NCBI GenBank assembly: GCA_019307165.1
Contig: JAFDKD010000107.1
Location: 1-8,323, forward strand
Source of the DNA: Deltaproteobacteria bacterium
GTDB lineage: Bacteria > Desulfobacterota > DSM-4660 > Desulfatiglandales > Desulfatiglandaceae
DNA: 8,323 bases
Direction: 5' to 3'
Shown here: piece by piece, positions 1 through 7,274 of the stretch
Position numbering within the stretch: the stretch's first letter is position 1
Layout: each line of letters opens with the position of its first letter
The notes under the pieces: generated by a model
Seen by the model: only the letters and a program-made list of their open reading frames with translations
Database searches by the model: none
Told to the model about the DNA's origin: nothing
Made by a program: the position numbers and the translations under genes

Positions 1-83
1 TTTGGTTGCGGCTACGCTGTGCCGTGCGCTTCGTGGTAAATTCGCAGCGCATGCAATTGATGAGCGGAGTTTCCTACTAAAAA

Positions 84-181
84 CGTTCTTCGTTCTTTAT
101 TCCTTCGAAATTCCTTGTTCGACCTTCCTTCGTGCGAGACTTCGGAAGGCACGTATTCGTTATTCGATATTCTCTGTGAAT
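84..181. repeat. Degenerate heptamer array downstream of priA (14 units in 7-nt register)
   Basis: From position 84 the sequence can be cut into 14 consecutive heptamers with related units recurring exactly in phase: CGTTCTT at 84 and 91, TATTCCT at 98, TATTCGT at 154, TATTCGA at 161 and TATTCTC at 168. The middle units (105-153) are more diverged, such as TCCTTGT at 112 and TCCTTCG at 126. The array lies 20 nt beyond the priA stop codon. It resembles the array at 7941-8164 in period and drift but not in unit sequence. Heptanucleotide STRR repeats are known from heterocystous cyanobacteria; whether these are related is unknown. I can assign nothing in positions 1-83. Confidence 0.6.
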
Positions 182-201
182 GCCCGACTTTTCAAACGTT
201 A

Positions 202-2646
202 CTAGCTCATATTATAGGGGTCCACATCCACAACAAGATGCACACCCTCGGATCTGAACTGTCTTCTTGACCGTTCCACAACCCGTTCCAGCAAGTGCCG
301 CATAAGGGACGCGTTGCCGCTCTTCAACAGCAGCTGTTGGCGATACTTTCCTTTCAGTTTGGGCAGGGGCGCTTCAATGGGCCCGAGCACATGTATTTCC
401 CGCCCCCTCTTGGGCCAGCCGTCCAGGATGCGGCGCAGGCTTTCGCCCATGCCATGCGCGGCCTTTTCCGTCCTTCCCTTGTCGCTCCCCTTCAGCCTCA
501 GGCAGGCCAGATGGGAAAAGGGAGGATAGCCCAGTTGCTCTCTCAGATCCTGCTCTTTTTCGAAGAACCCCTTGTAATCGTGGCCCACGGCCATCCGAAT
601 GGCGTAGTGGTCGGAATTGAAGCTCTGGACGATGACCCTGCCGCCGCGACTTCCCCTGCCCGAACGCCCGGCCACCTGAGAGAGGAGTTGGAAGGTCCTC
701 TCGCCGGCCCTGAAATCGGGAAAGGTCAGGGACAGGTCCGCGGCAACCACGCCCACCAGGGTGACGCCGGGAAAATCATAGCCTTTCGTAATCATCTGGG
801 TGCCGACCAGAATGTCGGTTTCCCTGTCCGCGAACTGCTTGAGTATGCGGGCCGCCTGCCCCTTTCTCCTCGTGCTGTCCGTATCCATCCGCGCGATCCG
901 GGCCTCGGGAAATTGCTCGTTCAGCGCCTGCTCGAGCTTTTCCGTCCCGAATCCATAGGTCTTCAGGGTGGCTCCTTTGCAGGACGGGCAGGAAACCCGA
1001 GTCCGGGACGAATACCCGCAGTAATGGCATGTAAGGCGGTCGGCTTTCAGGTGATGGGTCAGGGCCACCTCGCAATTGGGGCAGCGGACGGATTCGCCGC
1101 ACGACGGACAAATGAACAGTCGGTGAAAACCCCGGCGGTTCAGGAAGAGAATGGTCTGGTCCCCTTGGGTCAGGTTCTCCCCCATGGCCTCCAGCAAGAG
1201 CGGGCTTAATATGGTCTGCTCCCCCCGTTTGTCCTCGGGGGGTTTCATGTCCACGACTTGAATGTCGGGCAGGGGGCGCCGTTCGATCCTCTCGGGCATG
1301 GACAGCAGATGGTATCGATTCAGGACGGCGTTATGGTACGACTGCACCGAGGGCGTACCCGATCCGAGCACAACCGTCGCGCCTTCGGTCCTGCCCCTTA
1401 CCACGGCCAGGTCGCGCGCCTGGTAACGGGGCGACATGTCCTGTTTGTAGGCGGAATCGTGTTCTTCATCCACGATGATGAGCCCCAGCCGGGGCAGCGG
1501 CGCGAACAGGGCGGAGCGGGCGCCGATCACCAGGTTCACCTCGCCCCGGACCATGCGCATCCACTGGTCGTAACGTTCGCCCCTGCCCAGTCCACTATGG
1601 TACACGGCCACCTGATCGCCCAGTCGATTCCGGAAAAGCCCCTCAATATAAATGGCGAGGGATATTTCAGGCACCATGAGCAGGGCTTGTCGATCCTGGG
1701 AGAGAGCGTGCTTGACGGCGCGGTAATAAACTTCGGTCTTACCGCTGCCGGTAACGCCGAACAAAAGCGAAGTGGAGAAGGCGTTTTTGTTCAGTGCCCC
1801 CCGTATCGCCTTTAAGGCGTGTTCCTGCTGCTCGAACAGGCCTTCCGGCACAGGCGGGGGAGATATGAACCCGCCGGTGGGATTCCGGTAAACCGCCCCG
1901 CTTCCGCATTCCAGAACGCCGCGGCCGACCCACTTTTTCACCAGGTAGCCGCCGTTGCTGAAACAGGCGGTTATGTCGCTGAGGAGCGTGCTTTCGGCGT
2001 GAAAGATCGTTTCCAGAAAGGCCGCTTCGTTTTTGGCCTTCAGTGCCCCCATTTTTCCATCCAGGAGCGGTTGAAGCGCCTGGCCGGGCGCCGGACCCAC
2101 GAATTTTCTCATCAGGGGACCTACGGCCGCGGGTCTGTCCTTTTCCCGAATGTCGATCCATCCCTTGTTTCGGAGCCTGACCAGTTGCGCATAAGGGGCG
2201 GAAGGACGACGTCCGGGGTGTTTCGCGATCCATTCGAGCAGTCGGCGCTCCTCCAGCGCAACGTGACGGTCGTTTGCGGCCTCAATGCCCTTATCCGTCA
2301 GCACCGTCGTCTTCAAAGGATTCGCATTCAACCCTGCCGGCAGGGCCGCCTGAATCACCTGACCGACGGGATGGACGTAGTGGCGGGCCATCCATTCGAA
2401 GAACGGGACCATTTTTTCCGTAAAAAGGGGTTCGTCGTCGAGCAGGTCGGCGATCTCCTTCACCCCCTCCTGCGGGGAAGCGGGCGTCTGTTCCAGGATG
2501 AAACCCGCTATGCGGCGTTTGCCGAAAGGGACCATCACCCGGCAGCCCACGAGGGCCCCGGCCTTTAAATGCTCGGGCAGGGCGTAGGTGTAGGTCCCGG
2601 TTACGGGAAGGGAAACGGCGACTCGGAGGTGCATGCGTTTACTCAT
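202..2646 (-). CDS. priA: Primosomal protein N' / replication restart helicase PriA
   Basis: PriA is a superfamily 2 3'-5' DNA helicase that recognises stalled or repaired forks and starts reassembly of the primosome. The 814-residue product has the full family layout. An N-terminal DNA-binding domain (about 6-105) precedes the helicase. Walker A is GVTGSGKT (297-304), the Walker B box is DEEH (393-396), and GSGTPS (428-433) follows. The zinc module has eight cysteines in four CxxC-type pairs (513/516, 522/525, 540/543, 553/556). Motifs GTQMITKG (615-622) and QVAGRSGRG (657-665) complete the motor. It is somewhat longer than the E. coli protein (732). The ATG at 2646 overlaps the preceding stop by 8 nt; no good Shine-Dalgarno is visible, so expression probably depends on coupling. 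Met5 (2634) is an alternative start. It ends the gene series. Confidence 0.98.
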   Translation of the reverse strand: MSKRMHLRVAVSLPVTGTYTYALPEHLKAGALVGCRVMVPFGKRRIAGFILEQTPASPQEGVKEIADLLDDEPLFTEKMVPFFEWMARHYVHPVGQVIQAALPAGLNANPLKTTVLTDKGIEAANDRHVALEERRLLEWIAKHPGRRPSAPYAQLVRLRNKGWIDIREKDRPAAVGPLMRKFVGPAPGQALQPLLDGKMGALKAKNEAAFLETIFHAESTLLSDITACFSNGGYLVKKWVGRGVLECGSGAVYRNPTGGFISPPPVPEGLFEQQEHALKAIRGALNKNAFSTSLLFGVTGSGKTEVYYRAVKHALSQDRQALLMVPEISLAIYIEGLFRNRLGDQVAVYHSGLGRGERYDQWMRMVRGEVNLVIGARSALFAPLPRLGLIIVDEEHDSAYKQDMSPRYQARDLAVVRGRTEGATVVLGSGTPSVQSYHNAVLNRYHLLSMPERIERRPLPDIQVVDMKPPEDKRGEQTILSPLLLEAMGENLTQGDQTILFLNRRGFHRLFICPSCGESVRCPNCEVALTHHLKADRLTCHYCGYSSRTRVSCPSCKGATLKTYGFGTEKLEQALNEQFPEARIARMDTDSTRRKGQAARILKQFADRETDILVGTQMITKGYDFPGVTLVGVVAADLSLTFPDFRAGERTFQLLSQVAGRSGRGSRGGRVIVQSFNSDHYAIRMAVGHDYKGFFEKEQDLREQLGYPPFSHLACLRLKGSDKGRTEKAAHGMGESLRRILDGWPKRGREIHVLGPIEAPLPKLKGKYRQQLLLKSGNASLMRHLLERVVERSRRQFRSEGVHLVVDVDPYNMS

Positions 2647-3364
2647 GCACCGTCATCTGCGTGACGGTGCAGCGGAAGATGCTGCCGCTTTCGGTAGTAC
2701 AGGCGATCTCGTAAGGGTACCACCCCCCGGCGACGGGCCGGTAATCGGAGAATTCGACCGTGATCGGTCCCGCGCCATTGTCCCGCGCGGGGCGGTAGCG
2801 TAGCAGCAGGGGAAGGAAACGCTCCTTTTCCAGGACCAGGGCCGGTTGCGCCGGGCCTTCCATCCCGATGCGGTAGGCAATGGTCCCATTTTGGCGTGTA
2901 TAGGACACGGCTTCGTGGAAGATGCCCCAATCGGTAAGCTGCGCCAGCATGGGTCTCCACGAGCCCGCCGTCAGGAGCCTTCGAAAGGAACGGTCCGAAC
3001 GGGCCCAAACGACAGCCGCGGATTCCTGAGCGGTCGGCCGGACCATCCCATCCGGTCCCGTCAGCGGCGCCGCGGGACTGAGCGCCTGTTCGACGTGTAT
3101 CCCGCCGAACGCCGTCATCCGGACTGTTTCATGGAAAGGCGCGTGTGCGGTCTCATTGTCATCGAAGGTCACGGCCGTTACGGTTTGGGTGATGCCGAGG
3201 CCGCGAATCCCGGGAAAATTTTTCAGCATGAAGCCCACCAACTGCTCTGCGGGCAGGATGTAGGCCAAGGTCGCGGCCGGCGCCACTGCCAGCATTCCGG
3301 CCAGGGCAAGAACGATGATGCGGCGGCGTTTCCGATCGCCGTTGGTACGCGGCGTCCCTTTCAC
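2639..3364 (-). CDS. Secreted LolA-like protein (possible outer-membrane lipoprotein-sorting family)
   Basis: The 241-residue product has a basic N-terminus (RKRRR at 11-15), a hydrophobic stretch (16-34) and an AxxLA-type site predicting signal peptidase I cleavage near residue 34, so it is probably periplasmic. There is no lipobox Cys. The mature part starts with an ILPAEQLVGFMLKNF helix, followed by alternating strands and a C-terminal WYPYEI segment (215-220) leading to short beta strands. This layout resembles LolA/LolB-like half-barrel proteins that carry lipoproteins or lipid across the periplasm; I infer the fold from pattern, and no catalytic motif is visible. Translation starts at GTG (3364), overlapping the plsC stop by 4 nt (GTGA), behind a strong GGAGG. 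The partnership with plsC suggests envelope lipid or lipoprotein work. The gene is secure; the function is tentative. Confidence 0.55.
   Translation of the reverse strand: MKGTPRTNGDRKRRRIIVLALAGMLAVAPAATLAYILPAEQLVGFMLKNFPGIRGLGITQTVTAVTFDDNETAHAPFHETVRMTAFGGIHVEQALSPAAPLTGPDGMVRPTAQESAAVVWARSDRSFRRLLTAGSWRPMLAQLTDWGIFHEAVSYTRQNGTIAYRIGMEGPAQPALVLEKERFLPLLLRYRPARDNGAGPITVEFSDYRPVAGGWYPYEIACTTESGSIFRCTVTQMTVHE
2647..2670 (-). promoter_or_regulatory. Perfect 9-bp inverted repeat abutting the priA start codon
   Basis: GCACCGTCA (2647-2655) and TGACGGTGC (2662-2670) are perfect reverse complements separated by 6 nt. In the transcript the hairpin would end at the base just before the priA ATG (2646), where a ribosome binding site should lie, and it is embedded in the last codons of the upstream gene. 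Ribosomes translating that gene to its stop (2641-2639) would melt it. This would suit translational coupling, an inference from position; the codons may also simply happen to be complementary. Confidence 0.4.
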
Positions 3365-4167
3365 GGCTCCCTCCTCGATTCTGCTTGGCCCGACCGATCC
3401 GCCGGGGCGGGATCCGCAATCTCCGAAGACAATGGTTTCTCACCCGCGGATACAACCGGTTCCCCCGACGTCAGCTGGTTGAACATGGCTTCCCAGACCC
3501 GGTCCATCAGCTGTTGCATCGTCTTCTTTCTGAATCCGGTCACGGGGATGGGCTTGCCGATCACCATGCTGAAGGAGCCCTTGTTGACGTGGAGGCTTCC
3601 CTTGGGGACGATGCGATAACTGTCCCGTATGGTCACGGGGACGATATCGCACCCCGATCGGAGCGCCAGGTTGAATCCGCCCTTCTTGAAGGGCTGGAGC
3701 CTGCCGTCCGGGCTTCGGGTCCCCTCGGGAAAGATAAGTACGGAAGCGCCGGACTTGATCCGTTCGGCGGCATCTTTGATGCTCCGGATCGCCTTCCTGG
3801 GATCGTCCCTCTCTATACCGATATATCCCGCCCGCCTCATGGCCGGTCCCAAAAGTGGAATCCGCATCAATTCCGCCTTCACGATGAATTTGAAATCGAC
3901 CGGGATCCTGGCCAACACCGCAAATATGTCGAAATAGCTCTGGTGGTTGCACATGTAAATGTGGGGCGTATGCTTGTCCACATTCTCCAGGCCCTTGACG
4001 GGCACCTTGATGCCGCACACCCAGAGGACGCTCTTGGCCCAGGGAACGGCAGTGTAAAAATGGACCTTTTTTCCGGTCTTGTCAAACAGTCCCAGGAAGA
4101 CCCCCCAGAGGCTGAAGAAAACGCTGTAAATAAAGACAAAGGCGTTGATCCAGAGAAACCGAAACAT
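3361..4167 (-). CDS. plsC: 1-acyl-sn-glycerol-3-phosphate acyltransferase (PlsC family)
   Basis: Members transfer an acyl chain to lysophosphatidic acid, giving phosphatidic acid, the common phospholipid precursor, at the inner membrane. The 268-residue product has an N-terminal hydrophobic anchor (about 5-27) and all four family motifs: NHQSYFD with the HxxxxD catalytic pair (74-80), GYIGIER (114-120), FPEGTRS for phosphate binding (146-152) and VPVTI (176-180). Length is near the family norm of about 240-270. The C-terminus beyond about 232 is a Ser/Pro/Glu-rich tail without motif, probably unstructured. The ATG at 4167 has AGGAG 7 nt upstream. Its stop overlaps the next gene's GTG, so plsC, the LolA-like gene and priA form one coupled block. 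Exact acyl donor and lysolipid substrate cannot be read from sequence. Confidence 0.93.
   Translation of the reverse strand: MFRFLWINAFVFIYSVFFSLWGVFLGLFDKTGKKVHFYTAVPWAKSVLWVCGIKVPVKGLENVDKHTPHIYMCNHQSYFDIFAVLARIPVDFKFIVKAELMRIPLLGPAMRRAGYIGIERDDPRKAIRSIKDAAERIKSGASVLIFPEGTRSPDGRLQPFKKGGFNLALRSGCDIVPVTIRDSYRIVPKGSLHVNKGSFSMVIGKPIPVTGFRKKTMQQLMDRVWEAMFNQLTSGEPVVSAGEKPLSSEIADPAPADRSGQAESRREP
3367..3376 (-). promoter_or_regulatory. Strong ribosome binding site deciding a GTG start
   Basis: On the minus strand GAGGAGGGAG lies just before GTG at 3364, with 5 nt between GGAGG and the start. It supports the GTG start of the LolA-like gene, although it lies inside the last codons of plsC. Confidence 0.75.
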
Positions 4168-4173
4168 ATGAAT

Positions 4174-4180
4174 TCTCCTG
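4174..4180 (-). promoter_or_regulatory. Ribosome binding site of plsC
   Basis: Minus-strand CAGGAGA with 7 nt from AGGAG to ATG at 4167. It is the first clear Shine-Dalgarno after the repeat-filled gap and suggests independent translation initiation for this second gene block. I could not find a convincing promoter in 4181-4239. Confidence 0.7.
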
Positions 4181-4239
4181 TCCGGATGGAATAAGGGCGC
4201 CTAGCGGCGTGCCGCCGGTGCTTGTGCCTGTGTTTGCTA

Positions 4240-4333
4240 CCCCGCGTTTTCTCAGCGGGGGCATCCCGCGTTTTCTTGCCAGGGCATCCCGCGCGTCTTT
4301 CAGCGGGCAATCCCGCGTCTTTCAGCGGGCAAT
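4240..4333 (-). repeat. Four tandem 22-24-nt hairpin-forming repeats covering the kinase stop codon
   Basis: Four head-to-tail copies lie at 4312-4333, 4288-4311, 4265-4287 and 4241-4264. On the minus strand the typical unit begins ATTGCCCGCTGA and ends GACGCGGG. Copies share CCCGC and GCGGG arms with an 8-9-nt loop, so each except the diverged third (4265-4287) can fold; the last copy extends to 6 bp (CCCCGC/GCGGGG, 4240-4260). The first copy supplies the last residues and the TGA stop of the kinase gene. No T-tract follows any stem, so a simple intrinsic terminator is not evident. The array might attenuate transcription or protect the 3' end of the upstream message, an inference from structure. 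Confidence 0.8.
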
Positions 4334-6535
4334 GCCGGGAAGTTCAATCCTCAAGGTCAACAACCGGTCTCCCTCATATGAGACATCGATTTTTCCCCCA
4401 TGCCGGTGGATGATAACCTTGGACAGGGGAAGATCCAGGACCGCACGGCCGGGCTTACCCGAAAACCGGGGCATAAAAAATTGTTCCAGATCGTCGTCGG
4501 AAAACCCCTCCATCCGGTGCGCCAGGGTGACGACGATCGCGGCATGGTCTTGAGACGCCCGGATCGTGAGCCGCTCCCCTTCCGGCATGGACAGGACGGC
4601 ATGCCGAAGGAGCGCGTTAAACGCCCGCTGCAGCTGGGCCTCGTCTCCCTCGATCCGAAGGAGATCCGGCGGCAGGGATTCAACGATCCGGACGCCCCGG
4701 CCCTCCGCCTCCTCCGCCACGTCATCCAGACAGACGCGAACGAGCGCGGCCGCGTCCAGCGGGGCCGTATGGAGAACCACCGGCTCTATGGTGCTGAGGA
4801 TGATCTGCAGGATCTCCTCCAGCCGGGCCACCTCCGCCACGATGATCCGGGCGGCTTCTTTCCCGGGGTGTTCTTCCGAAAGACTGCTCGCCAACCGTCC
4901 GGCAAATCCGCCGGCGGTTGTCAGGGGGTTTCTCAATTCATGGGCGAACCGGGCGGATATCTCTCCCAGGATCTTGACCTCCTCGGTTCGAAGCGCGCGT
5001 TCCTGCAAGCGCTTGAGTTCCGAGATATCCATCATGATGCCGTCGATCCATTTGATCTCGCCCTGCTTGTCTCTGCGGGGAATGGCCCGGTCCATAAACG
5101 TGTGGGCCTTCCCCCTGATGTCTTTAACGGACCTTTCCATCCGGAAATCTTCGGATCCCCCCCAGCAGCAGGCGACGACGCCCGCGGGGGCGCCTCCCGC
5201 ATGCCCGCAGACGGTGGTCGCCCAGAATTGCCTGTCCCCGACCACGTCGTCCGCGTCATAGCCGAGGATTTTACTGAATTTGGAATTGATGAACTCGGTG
5301 GTCCCGTCGCTCAGGACACGGTATACGATGAGCGGCAGGTTCTCCACCAGTTCCCGGTATTTCTCCTCCGAAGCGACCAGGTCGCGGGTTCTTTCCTTGA
5401 CCCTCAGTTCCAGGGTTCTCGCGTACTCTTCAATCCGGCGCTGCTTCCGCTTCAAGGCATCCAGCATCAGGTTGAGGGAGTAGGCCAGGTTGCCGATTTC
5501 GTCCATGGGCATCGGGTCGATCCCGATCTCCCGCTTTTCCTCGGCGATTTCCTGGGCCTCCAGGACGATTTCCTTTATGGGCCGAATGAACAGAGATGCC
5601 ACCAGCCAGGTGAGGCTGAATGACAGAAAGAGCCCCGCGAGCCCGACAAGGACCATGAGGTTCCTGATGGCGGCCAGCTTTCCGATAATGCCGGACCGGT
5701 CAACGCTGACTTCCACCAGGGCGGCCATTTCGCCGAAGGAATCGAACACAGGGCCCAGTAAAACCGTTTTTTCCGGGCGGCTCTCGGGAGAGATCAGGAT
5801 AAGGGGCAGGGGCGTGTCCGATCGGGCCAGATAGGTATACGGATTAAATTCCCGTTGGTGTGGGAACGTCGTAGCCAGAAGCACGTAGATCTCCTCGCCT
5901 CGTTTTTCGTACACGGCAAAGTCGGGGCCCCAGCCCCGCTTGAGGTCATCGACAAACCGACGGTCGAAAGGAAAGCCGATTTCCACGGATCCCGCCAGGC
6001 GCCCTTGATGAAATATGGGGGAAATGCCGCGGATGCCGAGTCCTGAAACGCCCCATTCAAGACCGGCCACGCCCGCGCCCGTCCTCATGGCATCGACAAC
6101 GCCTTTCCGGTAGGCGAGCATCTCGCCGCGTTCCTCAGGCATGTGAAGGCGCAAAAAGGACTTGCCGGGAGGGACGTGAAAATGAAATTGTTCGATTTCA
6201 AAGTTTTCCCTGAGTTTGTCATACAATGGGCGGAGCGTTTCCAACAGGCCCACATGGTCACGCTCGGCGAGCAGTTCCCGGACCGCCGGATCCGAACCGA
6301 TGACGGTGGCAAGGGAAAGCGCCTGCTGTTTTTTCTGATCGATGATTTCCAGAAAAATGCGATAGAAATTGACGGCCGCGCCCCGCTCCTCCTTCCGGAT
6401 CAGGTTTTGCTGGGAGATTAGGCCCACATACACCAGGACCGTCGTTCCCACGAAGGAAAAGAATAGAAAAGGGAGCAGCAGTTTCCATTTCAGGCCGATG
6501 CTCCGTATTTTGTAAATCGCCTGTGAAAGATTCAT
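4322..6535 (-). CDS. Membrane sensor histidine kinase (dCache_3-HAMP-PAS-HisKA) with degenerate ATP-binding domain
   Basis: The 737-residue protein has TM1 (about 17-40), a periplasmic sensor (about 45-290) that fits the dCache_3 double sensory domain (FHFHVPPGKSFLRLH at 117-131; SGLGIRGISPIF at 164-175), TM2 (about 293-317) and HAMP (about 318-370). A coiled coil (about 360-395) and a PAS domain (about 393-510, ending in MMDISELKRL) follow. The HisKA H-box AHELRNP puts the phospho-acceptor at His532. The C-terminal catalytic domain is odd: the N-box Asn is His645, the G1 DxGxG reads HRMEG (673-677) and the G2 GLGL reads DLPL (701-704), while HGG (712-714) remains. It may be inactive, or belong to a divergent subfamily. 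No response regulator lies nearby. The ATG sits 4 nt after the mazG stop with AGGA directly abutting it, an unusually close Shine-Dalgarno, so initiation is probably coupled. Confidence 0.93.
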   Translation of the reverse strand: MNLSQAIYKIRSIGLKWKLLLPFLFFSFVGTTVLVYVGLISQQNLIRKEERGAAVNFYRIFLEIIDQKKQQALSLATVIGSDPAVRELLAERDHVGLLETLRPLYDKLRENFEIEQFHFHVPPGKSFLRLHMPEERGEMLAYRKGVVDAMRTGAGVAGLEWGVSGLGIRGISPIFHQGRLAGSVEIGFPFDRRFVDDLKRGWGPDFAVYEKRGEEIYVLLATTFPHQREFNPYTYLARSDTPLPLILISPESRPEKTVLLGPVFDSFGEMAALVEVSVDRSGIIGKLAAIRNLMVLVGLAGLFLSFSLTWLVASLFIRPIKEIVLEAQEIAEEKREIGIDPMPMDEIGNLAYSLNLMLDALKRKQRRIEEYARTLELRVKERTRDLVASEEKYRELVENLPLIVYRVLSDGTTEFINSKFSKILGYDADDVVGDRQFWATTVCGHAGGAPAGVVACCWGGSEDFRMERSVKDIRGKAHTFMDRAIPRRDKQGEIKWIDGIMMDISELKRLQERALRTEEVKILGEISARFAHELRNPLTTAGGFAGRLASSLSEEHPGKEAARIIVAEVARLEEILQIILSTIEPVVLHTAPLDAAALVRVCLDDVAEEAEGRGVRIVESLPPDLLRIEGDEAQLQRAFNALLRHAVLSMPEGERLTIRASQDHAAIVVTLAHRMEGFSDDDLEQFFMPRFSGKPGRAVLDLPLSKVIIHRHGGKIDVSYEGDRLLTLRIELPGIAR

Positions 6536-6539
6536 TCCT

Positions 6540-7274
6540 TCACTGACCTTTTCGTGACCCGGCCGCCGCGTCCTGCCCCTCGAAACGGTCGATGAAATCC
6601 CGGATCACGTCCCGCAACAGGTTTTCGCTGTTGAAACCACACTTCCTGGCCAGGTTTGCAAGGCCGAACAGGTGCCGGCCGATCTCATTGCCGATCCGGG
6701 ACTTGTCTTCCTCGTTAACGGCGTTTCTCAGCCCCTCGAAGGTTTCCTCAAGGCCCTTCCAGGGGCCGTCGGGATGGTTCGGATCATGGCCTTCGTTCGA
6801 CGCCCGTTCGCTGATTCTATGGGCCTTCATCAGCGCGGGCAATGCCGCTGGAACGCTTTTCAGGGAAGAGGGGGCATTGCCCGCCGTTTCTTTTTCGGCG
6901 CGTTTGATTTCCTGCCAGCGGTTGACAACCTCCTCGGCCGAGTTTACGCTCGTCTCCCCGAACACATGGGGGTGACGCCGGACCATCTTCCGGTGTATCC
7001 GTTCCGCGACATCGGTAAAATCGAATTCCCCCCTTTCCTCGGCCAGCCGCGCGAGAAAAAGGATCTGGAACAGGAGGTCGCCCAACTCCTCGCAGACCTC
7101 GCGGGGGTCCCCCCCTTCAACGGCCTCCAGGACCTCATAAGCCTCTTCAAGAAGGTAGGTCTTAATGGTGTCGTCGGTTTGCTTGGCGTCCCAGGGGCAC
7201 CCGGCCGGTCCTCTGAGCCTGTCCACCAGGTCGGCCAGGGCCGCGATTTCTCGGGACAATCGCTCATTATCCAT
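6540..7274 (-). CDS. mazG: Nucleoside triphosphate pyrophosphohydrolase MazG
   Basis: MazG hydrolyses (d)NTPs to monophosphates and pyrophosphate, cleaning the nucleotide pool, and in E. coli also affects ppGpp level. The 244-residue product has the usual two-domain length. The N-terminal domain carries LRGPAGCPWD (20-29), EEAYE (43-47) and EELGD (62-66), giving an intact EExxE/ExxD metal site, followed by RRHPHVFG (99-106). The C-terminal domain keeps EETFE (176-180), but its second half reads EIGR (197-200) where ExxD is expected, and the KFxxRF end motif reads DFIDRF (226-231). In E. coli the C-terminal domain is the active one, so the active site may be the N-terminal one here; that is inference. 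The ATG overlaps the cvpA stop by 8 nt with no clear Shine-Dalgarno, implying coupling. Confidence 0.95.
   Translation of the reverse strand: MDNERLSREIAALADLVDRLRGPAGCPWDAKQTDDTIKTYLLEEAYEVLEAVEGGDPREVCEELGDLLFQILFLARLAEERGEFDFTDVAERIHRKMVRRHPHVFGETSVNSAEEVVNRWQEIKRAEKETAGNAPSSLKSVPAALPALMKAHRISERASNEGHDPNHPDGPWKGLEETFEGLRNAVNEEDKSRIGNEIGRHLFGLANLARKCGFNSENLLRDVIRDFIDRFEGQDAAAGSRKGQ

Noticed and set aside
78..97. Possible intrinsic terminator after priA: AAGAACG and CGTTTTT arms around a 5-nt loop
   Set aside because: The stem has few GC pairs and one G-T pair, and it consists of array units, so it cannot be separated from the repeat pattern.
2..205. Plus-strand frame of 67 codons at the left edge
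   Set aside because: It runs through the heptamer array and its Phe/Arg/Ser-rich peptide is merely the translation of the repeats.
295..1209. Open plus-strand frame of 304 codons opposite priA
   Set aside because: It is antisense to conserved PriA motifs, has low-complexity Gly/Ala/Arg-rich composition and no recognisable domain; GC-rich codon structure explains it.
5150..5225. Pair of compensating frameshifts in the kinase PAS domain, suggested by the odd Gly/Ala/Cys stretch
   Set aside because: Neither alternative frame restores a recognisable PAS sequence, and the frame on both sides is continuous.
4400..5623. Open plus-strand frame of 407 codons opposite the sensor kinase
   Set aside because: Its whole length mirrors the kinase coding sequence, and the product shows no domain or signal; it is a shadow despite its length.
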